This document shows, in pieces, positions 21,959 to 31,050 of a stretch of 64,000 nucleotides of DNA. Below the pieces are notes generated by a model. It had not been told where the DNA came from. It searched no databases and saw only the letters and a program-made list of their open reading frames with translations. Positions within the stretch are counted from its first letter, which is position 1, and the number at the start of each line of letters is the position of its first letter. This DNA comes from Halodesulfovibrio sp. (GTDB taxonomy: Bacteria; Desulfobacterota; Desulfovibrionia; Desulfovibrionales; Desulfovibrionaceae), in contig NZ_JADMLB010000076.1 in NCBI RefSeq assembly GCF_015482765.1, forward strand, positions 1 to 64,000, written 5' to 3'. The translations under genes and the position numbers were made by a program.

Positions 21959-24670
21959 TTAAAACACCTCCATAAGCTGCAGCACTTCACCGGACTCTGC
22001 TGTGTACATCAGCGGCTCAAATCCGGATTGATCTTCTTTGATCACGCGCAGCGGCCTGATTGTTCCTGTGCCCATCACGTCTGGGTCGTACAAAACCTCT
22101 GTCACTGCGCCGTCTGCTGGGTTGTCCGTATGGCTTACAGCTATGCGGTAAAAGTTTTTATCTTCAATGCCTCGCAGCGTTACCTGCGTGTCGCGCGTGG
22201 TGCCGTAAAGCTGCCACGGCGTTACGCCAGCGCCCACTTTGCGGATGAAAATGCGCCATGTAATGGCGTTTCCCTGCCAAGAAAGGTGCACCAGCTTTTT
22301 ATGCAGCCCGTCTTCATCTACGGCCTGAACGCTGCACGCCAAGTTACGTGCGCCAATCACTCCGGCGTCACCGTCCACCGTTGGCAGATCTCCATTGTCG
22401 GCATAGATCTCTTCTGCGTATTCAACGCCGGTAATCTCAACTCTGTTTTTACTGGTGCGACGGATGGTAGAAACGCGGAATAGATGCAGCGCATCGTTTG
22501 CTTTGCCTACAGTGGCAACGCTGCCTACCTGCGGCGCAGCGCTTAGTGCTTCTGCTAAATTAAGCTGCGTGGTCACGGTGTCTTCAGCCACAGGGGTAAT
22601 GTCCACCATGTCGATTTTTTCCTGCCCGCTAGCATTCTGAACGCCGCCGTGCTTCACCTGCAGGGAATACGGTGTGTTCTTTTTCAGCGTTACCGGCTGG
22701 GTAAGCGTAACTTGTGTTGCGGAGCTGCCGCGTACTCTTGCAGATTCGCCCCAGTTCCAGTCACGAACAACGGCCTGAATCACATGCCCGGGCTGAACGC
22801 TTGCAGCATCCACAGACATGGTGCGCTTGATGGTGCGGGTAATGAATCTGTTGCAGTTCAGCCTGTAGCCTGCGTAACGCCATGCACTGTCGAAATCGTT
22901 ACACACAGCTAAGGTGATCTTTGCTGTAGACGGCAGCCGAGTTGTCAGCTGATGAAAATGCGGGCTGTGTCGCCGTAGAATCTGTCTGCCTTTTTCCGGA
23001 TGGAACCACGTAACCTCAACGGCTTCTGCCCGATCTTTAACAGGCAGGTAGTCAATGGAGGTGGACCCGAGCAGCGAATTTGAATCTGCAGCAATGAAAG
23101 ACTGGTCTGGCAGCAGCACTGGTCTGTCAGAAATCACACCGTAACGGGTGCCGCGTGGAATGACACGAAACCGCCCGAAGCGCCCAAGCTCATCCCACGC
23201 ACTGGCAAGATCTGTCTGCGTATCCCAATACATGTTGGAGGTGATGCCGAGCTGCTCACACCATTCTGCAGCAACGGCAAACTCATCCACGATGAGGCGC
23301 TTTTCAGAAAGTCCGGCACCGAATCGCGGATGCGTGGCAAGCTCCAGTGCCATCCATGCAGGATTGGTCAGGCTGCGCTCAACAAGCCCGCCGTTACCGT
23401 CCGGAAGCTGCGCTGTGGCACGCTTGGCATTGCAGGTAATGCGGTAGCTGTCGAAAGAGCCGGAAAACTGATCTGTGGCCAACCCTTTAAGCGCAAAGCA
23501 TGCTGTATAGGGATGTCTGAAGTCATCCGGAACAATTTCCTGTACGTATTCCCACCACACATCATTTACGTAGCGGGTTGCATCTGAAGGCGGCTGCGCT
23601 GCCAGTTTTACACGATACCTGTGCTGTCCTTTAGGCAGATCAAACCGCCAGAACTTACGCAAAGCAGTACGCTGTGCACCGCTGACAGTTTGCGTTGCAA
23701 GGCGCTGCCAGTTCTCTGTGCCATGCGGAGCACGCTCGAGCGCAATCTGCACACTGGTGGTGCTGAATCCGCCATTGTCGTTGGCGTAGTAAAGACCGGA
23801 CGGGCAGGATAATCCAAAGCCCACAGCCTGAATGGCATCACCTTCGCCGTTAAAATATGTCCAGTCGCTGTGCGTGATCTTCATAGAAACAGGCCGCTCG
23901 TAAATGCCGTCCTGAAAACCTTTAAGCGCGGTCTGGTTTGCTGTGCCGGCAGTGGTTTCAATGGTCACGCCTTTGTACTGATCAACAGGCATGCCGCGAA
24001 TACAAAAATTGGAAAGCTCCAGTTCGCCTTCACCAACGGCGTACAAGGCGTTTATGTACTGCTTATCACCGTCTGTGCTGATGTACTGGGAAAGCTTGAA
24101 GGGAAGAATGTTTTTGCATTCACCCTGAACGATGGCAACGGGCGAACCGTTCCGGCTGGGATTGGATGCCCGCCATGAATACGTCGGGGAGTCTTCTGTG
24201 ATGTTCTTGTTGGTAAAGGTGGGCTTATCCGGCGGCAGAATAGCATTTACAAGCATAGAGCCTGCCATGCCCACAACCGCTGTGGTTATGCCTGCAACAG
24301 CAGAAACACTGCCCGCGCCGATTGTTCCCGCTTTGAGTAGTGAGGCTGCATACCATTGCCCTGTGTACGCTGCCACAACAGCGACTGCCACCATTGCAAT
24401 AAGCTTGAGCGGATTCTTACCACCGCCACCTCCACCGCGTGGAGCTACACGAAACAGCACCGCATCGTTCGGCTTTACGCGATACAGTTCCGCTTCAAAG
24501 TCGGTCACGTCATGTCCGTTCACAGAGCAGATCACATCAAGCCCGCAAGGAACATCTATGCGTTCCGGAACAAGATCGTGCAGACTCATTCCTGCCTGCC
24601 ACGGCACAGCCTGCTTCACACAAGAAAGTGGATCTACGAAGTTCAGCTGTTCATACACTAGAACATTCAT
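21959..24670 (-). CDS. tail tip host-specificity protein, J-like
   Basis: A 903-residue protein. The start is a ubiquitin-like segment followed by a Gly-rich and two hydrophobic stretches (about 95-165) seen in the tail tip protein J family (TipJ). A central region with many Trp and Arg motifs and a fibronectin-III-like C-terminal domain follow. Its ATG overlaps the NlpC-like gene end by four bases. It forms the central tip that contacts the host. Somewhat shorter than lambda J (1132 residues), the C-terminal receptor part being short and apparently complemented by a separate collar fibre. Confidence 0.85.
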   Translation of the reverse strand: MNVLVYEQLNFVDPLSCVKQAVPWQAGMSLHDLVPERIDVPCGLDVICSVNGHDVTDFEAELYRVKPNDAVLFRVAPRGGGGGGKNPLKLIAMVAVAVVAAYTGQWYAASLLKAGTIGAGSVSAVAGITTAVVGMAGSMLVNAILPPDKPTFTNKNITEDSPTYSWRASNPSRNGSPVAIVQGECKNILPFKLSQYISTDGDKQYINALYAVGEGELELSNFCIRGMPVDQYKGVTIETTAGTANQTALKGFQDGIYERPVSMKITHSDWTYFNGEGDAIQAVGFGLSCPSGLYYANDNGGFSTTSVQIALERAPHGTENWQRLATQTVSGAQRTALRKFWRFDLPKGQHRYRVKLAAQPPSDATRYVNDVWWEYVQEIVPDDFRHPYTACFALKGLATDQFSGSFDSYRITCNAKRATAQLPDGNGGLVERSLTNPAWMALELATHPRFGAGLSEKRLIVDEFAVAAEWCEQLGITSNMYWDTQTDLASAWDELGRFGRFRVIPRGTRYGVISDRPVLLPDQSFIAADSNSLLGSTSIDYLPVKDRAEAVEVTWFHPEKGRQILRRHSPHFHQLTTRLPSTAKITLAVCNDFDSAWRYAGYRLNCNRFITRTIKRTMSVDAASVQPGHVIQAVVRDWNWGESARVRGSSATQVTLTQPVTLKKNTPYSLQVKHGGVQNASGQEKIDMVDITPVAEDTVTTQLNLAEALSAAPQVGSVATVGKANDALHLFRVSTIRRTSKNRVEITGVEYAEEIYADNGDLPTVDGDAGVIGARNLACSVQAVDEDGLHKKLVHLSWQGNAITWRIFIRKVGAGVTPWQLYGTTRDTQVTLRGIEDKNFYRIAVSHTDNPADGAVTEVLYDPDVMGTGTIRPLRVIKEDQSGFEPLMYTAESGEVLQLMEVF

Positions 24671-25080
24671 CCCACGAACCTCCAGAAGCTGTGCACGAAC
24701 TTAGCCCACGGGGCAGCATCAATACGCGCTGTATGCACGCCGTTTTTCTTCTGCACATGCACAAACACACCGTTGCCCAGATACACGCCAAAATGGTTGC
24801 ACACTTTGGGCATGACCGTTGCCATTGCCACAAGGCAAGGCACTTCAGGCGATTCAATGCGTTCCCATAACGGGGAAACAGACGCAGATTCATAGAGCTT
24901 GGCAACAAGACTGTAGTTGTCCGGATGTTCTGTGTAGTCCGGAACAGTAACGCCAAAGTAGTCGAAAACAGCCATAACAAAGCCCCAGCAGTCGAACTGA
25001 TGAATGCCGTGGTTATCAAGTTCACCGCGCCCTGCAGGAACATACCGGCTGTTACACAACATACGCAGTCCGCTATCCAT
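24667..25080 (-). CDS. tail tip NlpC/P60-type protein, K-like
   Basis: A 137-residue cysteine peptidase domain. Cys in FDCWGFVM and His in NHFGVYLG are the NlpC/P60 catalytic pair. Lambda K has the same fold and place; it cleaves peptidoglycan or takes part in tail tip assembly. Overlaps the L-like gene by eight bases. Confidence 0.8.
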   Translation of the reverse strand: MDSGLRMLCNSRYVPAGRGELDNHGIHQFDCWGFVMAVFDYFGVTVPDYTEHPDNYSLVAKLYESASVSPLWERIESPEVPCLVAMATVMPKVCNHFGVYLGNGVFVHVQKKNGVHTARIDAAPWAKFVHSFWRFVG

Positions 25081-25960
25081 ACACGCCTCCCTGCTCCACA
25101 GTGGGGAATGCTCCTATGTACTCACTGCGGTTGTAATCTGTTCTGCACATGGCAAGGGTGTGGTTGCACACAGCGTAAAATGGACACTGAGTTGAGGTAC
25201 GCCAGTGGCAGAAGTCACGATTGATGGAACGGGCAGGAATGGGCGCTGTACCCACATCATCAATGCCCAGTTTGATCTCACATTTATCCATCGGCGCGGG
25301 CAGGCTTATGCCGTCGTCCACAAAATGCCATTCCCCCACAGGCTCGGGATCATCAAGAAGCCCTGTGTTCACCACTAGGAGCTGCACTTTGACAAACTCG
25401 TTGCCGTGCTGTTTGCGCCACGCATCAAGCTGCTCCAGATACGGCTGCATAATACCGCCGCCGTTACCTATGGAGAGGGACAAACCGCGAGTCTCGTACG
25501 AATCCGACTCCTCAATATCCCCCGGTAAAAAGTCCAGCGCTTGCCACAGGCCGCCATGTTCTGCCAACGCGCAAAAGGGTTTGCCTGCCTCAAGGCTGGC
25601 AACGTAAATCCGGTACTGGGTGTTTGGCAGCGCAGCATATGTGCTGGAAGCTGCCGAAATAAACGTTTCCACGGTGTGCCATGTACCGCCTTGCAGCTGC
25701 TGAAAAAGAATTGATCCGGTAAATTCTCCGGTGATGGACACAGCCACATAGTCAGCATCGGTGTTGGTGATGCTCAGCACGTCTCCTGCCACGCTGACAG
25801 TTTGCTGCACGCCTTTGTTTTCGGGATACACAAGAGAATGCGGGTTACGGGCAAGGCGAATTTCTTCACCGTCCGGAAGTGTGAGTTTGGCAAGCAATAC
25901 ATAGCTGTGTTCAGAGTGTGTGCGGTTGCGTTCAATACACTGGGATAAGCTCGGCATCAC
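25073..25960 (-). CDS. minor tail protein L-like, C-terminal Cys cluster
   Basis: A 295-residue tail tip protein. The last 60 residues hold four Cys (DFCHW, TQCPF, AVCNH, AMCRTD) ahead of YIGAFP, matching the C-terminal domain of lambda L that binds an iron-sulfur cluster. The N-terminal two-thirds are beta-rich. It links the M-like ring to the tip complex. Confidence 0.8.
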   Translation of the reverse strand: MMPSLSQCIERNRTHSEHSYVLLAKLTLPDGEEIRLARNPHSLVYPENKGVQQTVSVAGDVLSITNTDADYVAVSITGEFTGSILFQQLQGGTWHTVETFISAASSTYAALPNTQYRIYVASLEAGKPFCALAEHGGLWQALDFLPGDIEESDSYETRGLSLSIGNGGGIMQPYLEQLDAWRKQHGNEFVKVQLLVVNTGLLDDPEPVGEWHFVDDGISLPAPMDKCEIKLGIDDVGTAPIPARSINRDFCHWRTSTQCPFYAVCNHTLAMCRTDYNRSEYIGAFPTVEQGGVYG

Positions 25961-26316
25961 GTCACCTCGTTCACGGCTTTAATGACAACTGTCACCTGCG
26001 CATAGTCGGGGAGCTTTGCAATGGGACTCCACTTAATAGGCTCTTCACCGGAAAAACGGGCTTCCCATAATTCTCCGGTAAAAGGATCTGTCCATAAAAA
26101 CAGCTTTGCTCTGTGGTATTTTTGAAATGCCCGTAGCGTTGCAAGGTGCGTCTTATGCATCCAGTTCCATGTAAGAGTCACAGGCATGCAACGCGGCGCA
26201 GCAAACTGCGGTCTTGCAGCATCATCACCGCTTTGGAATTCATCTTCGAGCAGCGGATCACGAACACCGGAAGGACACGTTGAAGGGAACGGAAGACTGT
26301 TCGGCCAGTTGTACAT
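25957..26316 (-). CDS. minor tail protein M-like
   Basis: A 119-residue protein between tape measure and L-like genes. LFLWTDPFTGELWEARFSGE and the Trp-rich segment TLTWNWMHKTHLAT match phage minor tail protein M. Its ends overlap both neighbours by one to four bases, showing tight coupling. Confidence 0.75.
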   Translation of the reverse strand: MYNWPNSLPFPSTCPSGVRDPLLEDEFQSGDDAARPQFAAPRCMPVTLTWNWMHKTHLATLRAFQKYHRAKLFLWTDPFTGELWEARFSGEEPIKWSPIAKLPDYAQVTVVIKAVNEVT

Positions 26317-28838
26317 TACCTGTTACCTCCCAAGCTATCGCGCATGCCGTTTGTATTGTTCTTGTAGCCGCGCATCCACATGTCACACACCCAGCGTTCT
26401 CCATCAAAGAAGGATTCTTCTTGGCTCACTTCAGATTTCACGCCGTCTTCGTTGGTAATGTGAATGTTGATCTGCGGGGCAGCAGGGGCAGAATTACGCA
26501 TGCGCTCGTAGCTTGCATTCTGTTCGCGGGTAAGAACCCGTTCGCCTACTTCGGCAATTATGGGAACTTCTCCTGGGCGAAGCACCATGCCGCCGGAATG
26601 GTAGCGATCGGCTCCGGAGAAAAGAGACATGGGAACACTGCGGGTAAAGGTGGAGGACTGTCCCACAAGCCCGCCTGTATGCAGTCCGGTCACAAGACCA
26701 TTGCCCATGTTGTAGCCGCCACCTGTTCCGGTGGAAGAGCCAAGAGCGCCGCCTACATTGTTACCGCCTCCGGATTTCATGAACGAATCAAACAAGCCGC
26801 CCAGACCGTCAATCAACGGTTGCGTCACATAAATGCGCATGAGCGAACGGATGATGGAGTTCGCCATATTTTCAAAATTCACTTCGGCACCGCGCGCCAT
26901 TTCACCCATTGCATCCCCCACGGTGGAAGCAACGGTTTCGCTTACCTGCTGCATGGAGCCTGTGCTGTCATCCCACGCTGCAGCAGCTTCTTTGGCAGCT
27001 TTTTTATGCGCGCTGGCTATGGCTCTTGCCTGACGTTTTGCAGCCTGTTCAAAGGCTCTATCCATTGCAGCGTCACGGTCAGAAAGAACAGAATCCATGT
27101 TGTTCAGGTCATAAGCGTAGGAAGAATTGCTCGGAATGTTCAGCTTTGACCAAAGGGTTTCAGCTCCGGCAAGAGCGACGTTTACAGGGTTATCCTTGGT
27201 GCCTTTAGGTGTTGCGCTGCTGCCGCCAGTTATGGCATCGGGCTTCTTTTCCACTGGCTGCAAGTTTTCATACTGCTTGGCAGCCAAAGCCAGTCGCTGT
27301 TCTTCCTGTTGTAATTTGAGCGCATCAATCTTCTTTGTGATCTCAACGATCTTGCCCTGCAGCATGTCCTGATCATTTCTGTAATAGGAGCTGTTGCTGA
27401 ACTTGCGGTATTTCTCCCGCTCGATCTCCAACTGCTGAATCTGTCCCTGAAGGCTCTTACGTTCTGCAACCAGTGCAGCCAGTTCCTTGTCATCAGAGCC
27501 TGCCCATTCACCAAAGGAGATTGTGCCGTCTTTGTAGGCAGCATGTCCTTTGGAAAACTTGTCCGCAGCATCCACGGTAGTGGCAAGCAGCATGGCAACG
27601 GCTGCGCCTTTTGGGCCGAACAGCATACCGCCGATTAAGCCCATGCCGGTGGATTCTTTCATCCAGTCCGGAAGCGAATGGAAGATACTTAAAATGTCTC
27701 CCGTATGCGTCACAACGGAAGAGAGAACCACGCTTACGTCTTCACCCCAGCCGACAACCTCAGTCCTGTTGTTGCCCACCCAAGTTGTGAGCTGACTCAT
27801 GCTATCTTTAATTGTGGGGAGCAGCTCAGTGCCTAAATCAACCAGCGTGTTGGCAAGCTGATTCTTAAGAGCATCTTCCATTGCTTGAGAAGTGGTAAGC
27901 CAGCGCTGCCACGCAGCATTGCTACCACCAACGCCTTGTTCCACTGCGGAAATATTTTTTTCAAGCGTCTGGAAGGAATTGGAGAACAGCGCGTTCAGGG
28001 CAATAAGTGCTTCAGAGCTTTCAAACACTTTGCCAAGCGCAATGTTGGACTTTTCAGATTCTTCTTTAACGGCACGCAGCGCACCGACAAAGCCCTTGTC
28101 TGCCACCAGCGCTTTACCGGAGGCATAGCCGATTTTGCTGAGCAGCTTTTGCATGTTCTCAGTCGGCTTGTACAAGCCCATGAGTACGGCTTTGTATTGT
28201 GTGGCAGCCTGCGCAGTGCTTCCTGCTGTCTGGGTAACGTGGGCAAGTGCACCGCCAAGTTCGGAAGTATTCAGCCCCAAGGCATGGGACAATGTGGAAA
28301 GGTCGCCCATCACAGGTACCAGTTCCGCAAAACTGGTTTGACCTGCCTTCTCAATGGAAAAGAGCAGATCACTAGCCTGTACAGCGTTTTTAATTTCACC
28401 GCCAAAGCCTGCCATAGTTTTTGTCAGGGCTTTTACAACATCATCCTGCGCAGTATGGGCAGCCTTGGCAGATTTTGCGGAAGTAACCAGTACTTCCATT
28501 GCCTTGGCAGGGTCTGTCACACCTGCAGAGATAACTTGGTAGTACCCGCGCATGAGCTGGGTTGCGTTTCCAAGCTCCGGAGGCAGGCTCATGATCTCGG
28601 AACGGATGGTGCCAAGGTCGCGGCTTGTGACCTTGCTCATGTCTGTAAGCGCAGTCTCAAAAGCTTTGGTCTGCTGGTAGACTTCCACACCGCCAAGCCC
28701 CACGCCGAGACCTGCAAGGGCAGAATTTAAGCTGAAGATTTTACGCTTCAGGCTCTCCACCTGCATACCGGTTTTACGGAAAACGCCTGTGGCTGTGTCC
28801 TTTGCGGAAATGACAATGCGGGTGGCTACGGTACTCAT
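26316..28838 (-). CDS. tail tape measure protein
   Basis: An 840-residue protein. Residues about 75-330 match the core of phage tail tape measure proteins (LMRGYYQVISAGVTDPAKAM, then SELGGALAHVTQTAGSTAQA). A hydrophobic stretch at about 397-425 is the predicted membrane-insertion segment, and a coiled coil runs at about 450-520. The C-terminus is Gly/Ser-rich. It sets the tail length and is injected ahead of DNA. Its start overlaps the chaperone extension by four bases. Confidence 0.9.
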   Translation of the reverse strand: MSTVATRIVISAKDTATGVFRKTGMQVESLKRKIFSLNSALAGLGVGLGGVEVYQQTKAFETALTDMSKVTSRDLGTIRSEIMSLPPELGNATQLMRGYYQVISAGVTDPAKAMEVLVTSAKSAKAAHTAQDDVVKALTKTMAGFGGEIKNAVQASDLLFSIEKAGQTSFAELVPVMGDLSTLSHALGLNTSELGGALAHVTQTAGSTAQAATQYKAVLMGLYKPTENMQKLLSKIGYASGKALVADKGFVGALRAVKEESEKSNIALGKVFESSEALIALNALFSNSFQTLEKNISAVEQGVGGSNAAWQRWLTTSQAMEDALKNQLANTLVDLGTELLPTIKDSMSQLTTWVGNNRTEVVGWGEDVSVVLSSVVTHTGDILSIFHSLPDWMKESTGMGLIGGMLFGPKGAAVAMLLATTVDAADKFSKGHAAYKDGTISFGEWAGSDDKELAALVAERKSLQGQIQQLEIEREKYRKFSNSSYYRNDQDMLQGKIVEITKKIDALKLQQEEQRLALAAKQYENLQPVEKKPDAITGGSSATPKGTKDNPVNVALAGAETLWSKLNIPSNSSYAYDLNNMDSVLSDRDAAMDRAFEQAAKRQARAIASAHKKAAKEAAAAWDDSTGSMQQVSETVASTVGDAMGEMARGAEVNFENMANSIIRSLMRIYVTQPLIDGLGGLFDSFMKSGGGNNVGGALGSSTGTGGGYNMGNGLVTGLHTGGLVGQSSTFTRSVPMSLFSGADRYHSGGMVLRPGEVPIIAEVGERVLTREQNASYERMRNSAPAAPQINIHITNEDGVKSEVSQEESFFDGERWVCDMWMRGYKNNTNGMRDSLGGNR

Positions 28839-29170
28839 GCGGTGTCCTCATCCGTTTTCACATTTTGCAAAGTATGCAACTCAAGACCTCGGAGAATGCG
28901 ATACGTAGGCGGGGTCAGCTCAATTTCAAGCAGTTCAGCAACAGCTTTTACGGCGGTCATATCAAGCCCTGTGCGTACGCCGAAGCTGATTCGCCACTGG
29001 GTCTGGATCTCAAGCCACAGCGTCCACGCATCGTGGCACTGGGGCAGGAGTTCGGGAGCATCCAGCATGTAGCTGCAAGCCGGACACTCCCTGCCGCCGT
29101 GGGTTTTGCGGCACTGCTTGCAATATTCTGTACGGTCTGGGTTTGTAAAAAACTCCCAGACCGCTATGCA
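28835..29170 (-). CDS. tail assembly chaperone frameshift extension (T-like), with zinc knuckles
   Basis: After a -1 slip at 29170-29176 the frame stays open from the G-like gene to 28835, adding 111 residues and giving a product of about 213. The new region carries two knuckles, YCKQC and ECPAC, so it can fold a zinc ribbon, then a helical part (TGLDMTAVKAVAELLEIEL). A stand-alone start at 29068 is possible but would cut away the knuckles. In lambda G and GT, made in a fixed ratio, coat the tape measure for tail assembly; this is the same arrangement. Confidence 0.75.
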   Translation of the reverse strand, partial: CIAVWEFFTNPDRTEYCKQCRKTHGGRECPACSYMLDAPELLPQCHDAWTLWLEIQTQWRISFGVRTGLDMTAVKAVAELLEIELTPPTYRILRGLELHTLQNVKTDEDTA

Positions 29171-29475
29171 TTTTTTACAAGCGCCTCAATCACCTCAATG
29201 GGCACTGCTGCGGAATACTGCTCAGTAACTGAAGCAAGCACCATCAGTTCCCTGTTGGGCAGCTCATCAAAATTGGTCACAATCTGCGGGTACAGATCTT
29301 TTAAAACCCACTCCATGTAATCCTGCACCGCCTGCACGGCATCATCGTTATCTTTCTCTTTCTGCATGGTTTTGCGGCGTGCGTTCAGTTCCAGAATCTG
29401 GGAACGGGTCATGGATTTCACATCCACTTCAAATTCACCCACAACAACTACAAGCTGCTTTGCTTCACTCATCAC
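29164..29475 (-). CDS. tail assembly chaperone (G-like)
   Basis: A 103-residue acidic helical protein between the tail tube and tape measure genes, the fixed place of the siphophage tail chaperone. It ends ...EALVKNA just after the slippery run. ATG is preceded by GGATGTTGTG, a modest site. It is made both alone and as the first part of a frameshift fusion. Confidence 0.75.
   Translation of the reverse strand: MMSEAKQLVVVVGEFEVDVKSMTRSQILELNARRKTMQKEKDNDDAVQAVQDYMEWVLKDLYPQIVTNFDELPNRELMVLASVTEQYSAAVPIEVIEALVKNA
29170..29176 (-). promoter_or_regulatory. programmed -1 frameshift slippery site
   Basis: On the minus strand the codons GTA AAA AAT contain the heptamer A-AAA-AAT, followed two codons later by the zero-frame stop (GCA TAG). 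The -1 frame is open for 111 codons into the downstream frame. This is the place where lambda and many other siphophages frameshift. Confidence 0.75.
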
Positions 29476-29482
29476 AACATCC

Positions 29483-30433
29483 TTATGTCAGGCTGTAGGT
29501 TTCAACGTCATTGGTTACAGAAACGCGGATGGCATCGCTTGAAGGATTGCTGGCAAAACCTTGGAAGGAGTAACTCTCCTTAATGCCTTTGGGGCCTTCA
29601 ATGGATGGTGATGCACGGTTGATCTTGGCTTCTGTCAGTTCGATTAGCAGCTTGGTTGCGCCCAAAACGTACTCAACGGCAAAGCTCACAGTGGCGTTGT
29701 CAGCCCCTTTTTGCAGCAGGGTCTTGTCCGTAAACAGTGCTGTGATGTTGCCGGAGATACCCAGAATGCCTTCTGCAAGGCTGCCGCGTTCGCCGCCACC
29801 GCCAACACAAAACGAGTCACCATCAAGCCCGCAATCCAAGTTCAAGGAGAACTCAGTAATGCGGTTTGAAAGTGCGCCATCATCCATTTTGATGGTTGCC
29901 TGAAAGTTCTGGAACTGCTGAGAGGCAAGCACAGTTGGAGCCGCAACAGCAGCCGCTGCATTACTTGTTTCACCTGCGCCCATAAGCCCGATGTCCGCTG
30001 TTACTTCACCCTCGGAGCTTACAGAAAGTGCAAGGCTGGAGGCTTTAATGCCGTAGCCCAGCATGTAGGAAGTGACTTCCGGAAATTGCTTTTCCACCCA
30101 GATGGATGGCTGCGTGTCACTTGGCGTAAAAACATGCTTGTAGTTGTCTCCATCTGCACTGGTGGCAGGCAGTCCGAACAAGGCAATGAGCCAGATAGGG
30201 AAGGTCTGCGCATCGACTGGCACAACAATGTTGCCGGAGTAATCTGTGTTGCCCGCACTTGGCGCAGAAGGACTTCTGCTGCCGGTGATCACACTGGAAG
30301 TGTTCAACGTGCGGGATGCCCCTGCGGAAATACTAACGCGCGGCATAACCGTGCCTTTTGCACCTGCACCAGCCTTGTATGCGTTCTCAAATCCGGCAAC
30401 GACCTTGGCGCTGCTTCCTTTTGCCTGTGCCAT
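29483..30433 (-). CDS. major tail tube protein
   Basis: A 316-residue beta-rich protein (IVVPVDAQTFPIWLIALFGL, then LALSVSSEGEVTADIGLMGA) typical of phage tail tube subunits that stack as rings. It lies between the terminator protein and the tail chaperone. Start ATG follows AAGGGAGAAC. Confidence 0.8.
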   Translation of the reverse strand: MAQAKGSSAKVVAGFENAYKAGAGAKGTVMPRVSISAGASRTLNTSSVITGSRSPSAPSAGNTDYSGNIVVPVDAQTFPIWLIALFGLPATSADGDNYKHVFTPSDTQPSIWVEKQFPEVTSYMLGYGIKASSLALSVSSEGEVTADIGLMGAGETSNAAAAVAAPTVLASQQFQNFQATIKMDDGALSNRITEFSLNLDCGLDGDSFCVGGGGERGSLAEGILGISGNITALFTDKTLLQKGADNATVSFAVEYVLGATKLLIELTEAKINRASPSIEGPKGIKESYSFQGFASNPSSDAIRVSVTNDVETYSLT

Positions 30434-30472
30434 AAAGTTCTCCCTTGATATTGTTGGTAAAACCCTTGTTTG

Positions 30473-30600
30473 CTAGATTGAGACAAATCTGTGCAGTGCA
30501 AGGCGCAAGATAAAGTCAGGGGCGAAGCATAGTTCAACCTATGTGAGTATCTGACTTTATCGAAGCAACGCCGCAATGTGCGGGTTTGTCATCAATCTAG
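30473..30600. repeat. 128-bp MITE-like palindromic element
   Basis: The two ends are inverted copies: CTAGATTGAGACAAA at 30473 and CTAGATTGATGACAAA read on the other strand from 30600. The inner arms GATAAAGTCAG (30509-30519) and CTGACTTTATC (30551-30561) are perfect, with a smaller hairpin CATAG/CTATG at the tip. The right end overlaps the stop codon of the tail terminator gene. No coding capacity. It fits a small non-autonomous element or phage RNA-processing structure. Confidence 0.55.
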
Positions 30601-31050
30601 TCCGTTTCCACCAATGCAGGTGGAGCCGGTAACAGTTACGCTCAGTTCTCTGTACAGCAGGGGAAAGTCGGCAAGCTCATACAGATCAGTTACTTCACCA
30701 ATGTAAAAACCGTCTTCCCCGTCCTGCAGAGCTTGCAGAGTCAGGGAACCAAAATTTGTAGCAAGCTGCTTTAAGCCCGCCAGTTCATCATTTTCAAAAC
30801 GTTCATCATGCACTGCCAAGATCACCCGCACTGAGCTTGCATGCTCTGCAATACGCCCGAACTTTCCACTCTCCGGAACAAGGGCAATCAGCGGGCAATC
30901 TTCCTCACGCGGCAGCGCTGCCATGTTTACCCCCTGCATAATGCGCAAGGGCTGCTCGTATTCTGCCTGCGCCCAAGCATTAAGCGCTGCATGGTTACGC
31001 AATGCAGCGGCAAAACTTTCAATTATCTTCCAACTGGTAGCAGAGGCCAT
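30592..31050 (-). CDS. tail terminator / minor tail protein U-like
   Basis: A 152-residue protein between the Z-like and tail tube genes. FRxVRxxLAVHDER-like and LTLQALQDGEDGFYIGEVTD match the size and position of tail terminator proteins, which cap the tail tube. Sequence recognition is weak. Its stop lies inside the palindromic element at 30473-30600. Confidence 0.55.
   Translation of the reverse strand: MASATSWKIIESFAAALRNHAALNAWAQAEYEQPLRIMQGVNMAALPREEDCPLIALVPESGKFGRIAEHASSVRVILAVHDERFENDELAGLKQLATNFGSLTLQALQDGEDGFYIGEVTDLYELADFPLLYRELSVTVTGSTCIGGNGLD

Noticed and set aside
26214-28730. long plus-strand frames over the tape measure gene
   Set aside because: Antisense to the well-supported tape measure gene; no ribosome binding sites or motifs.
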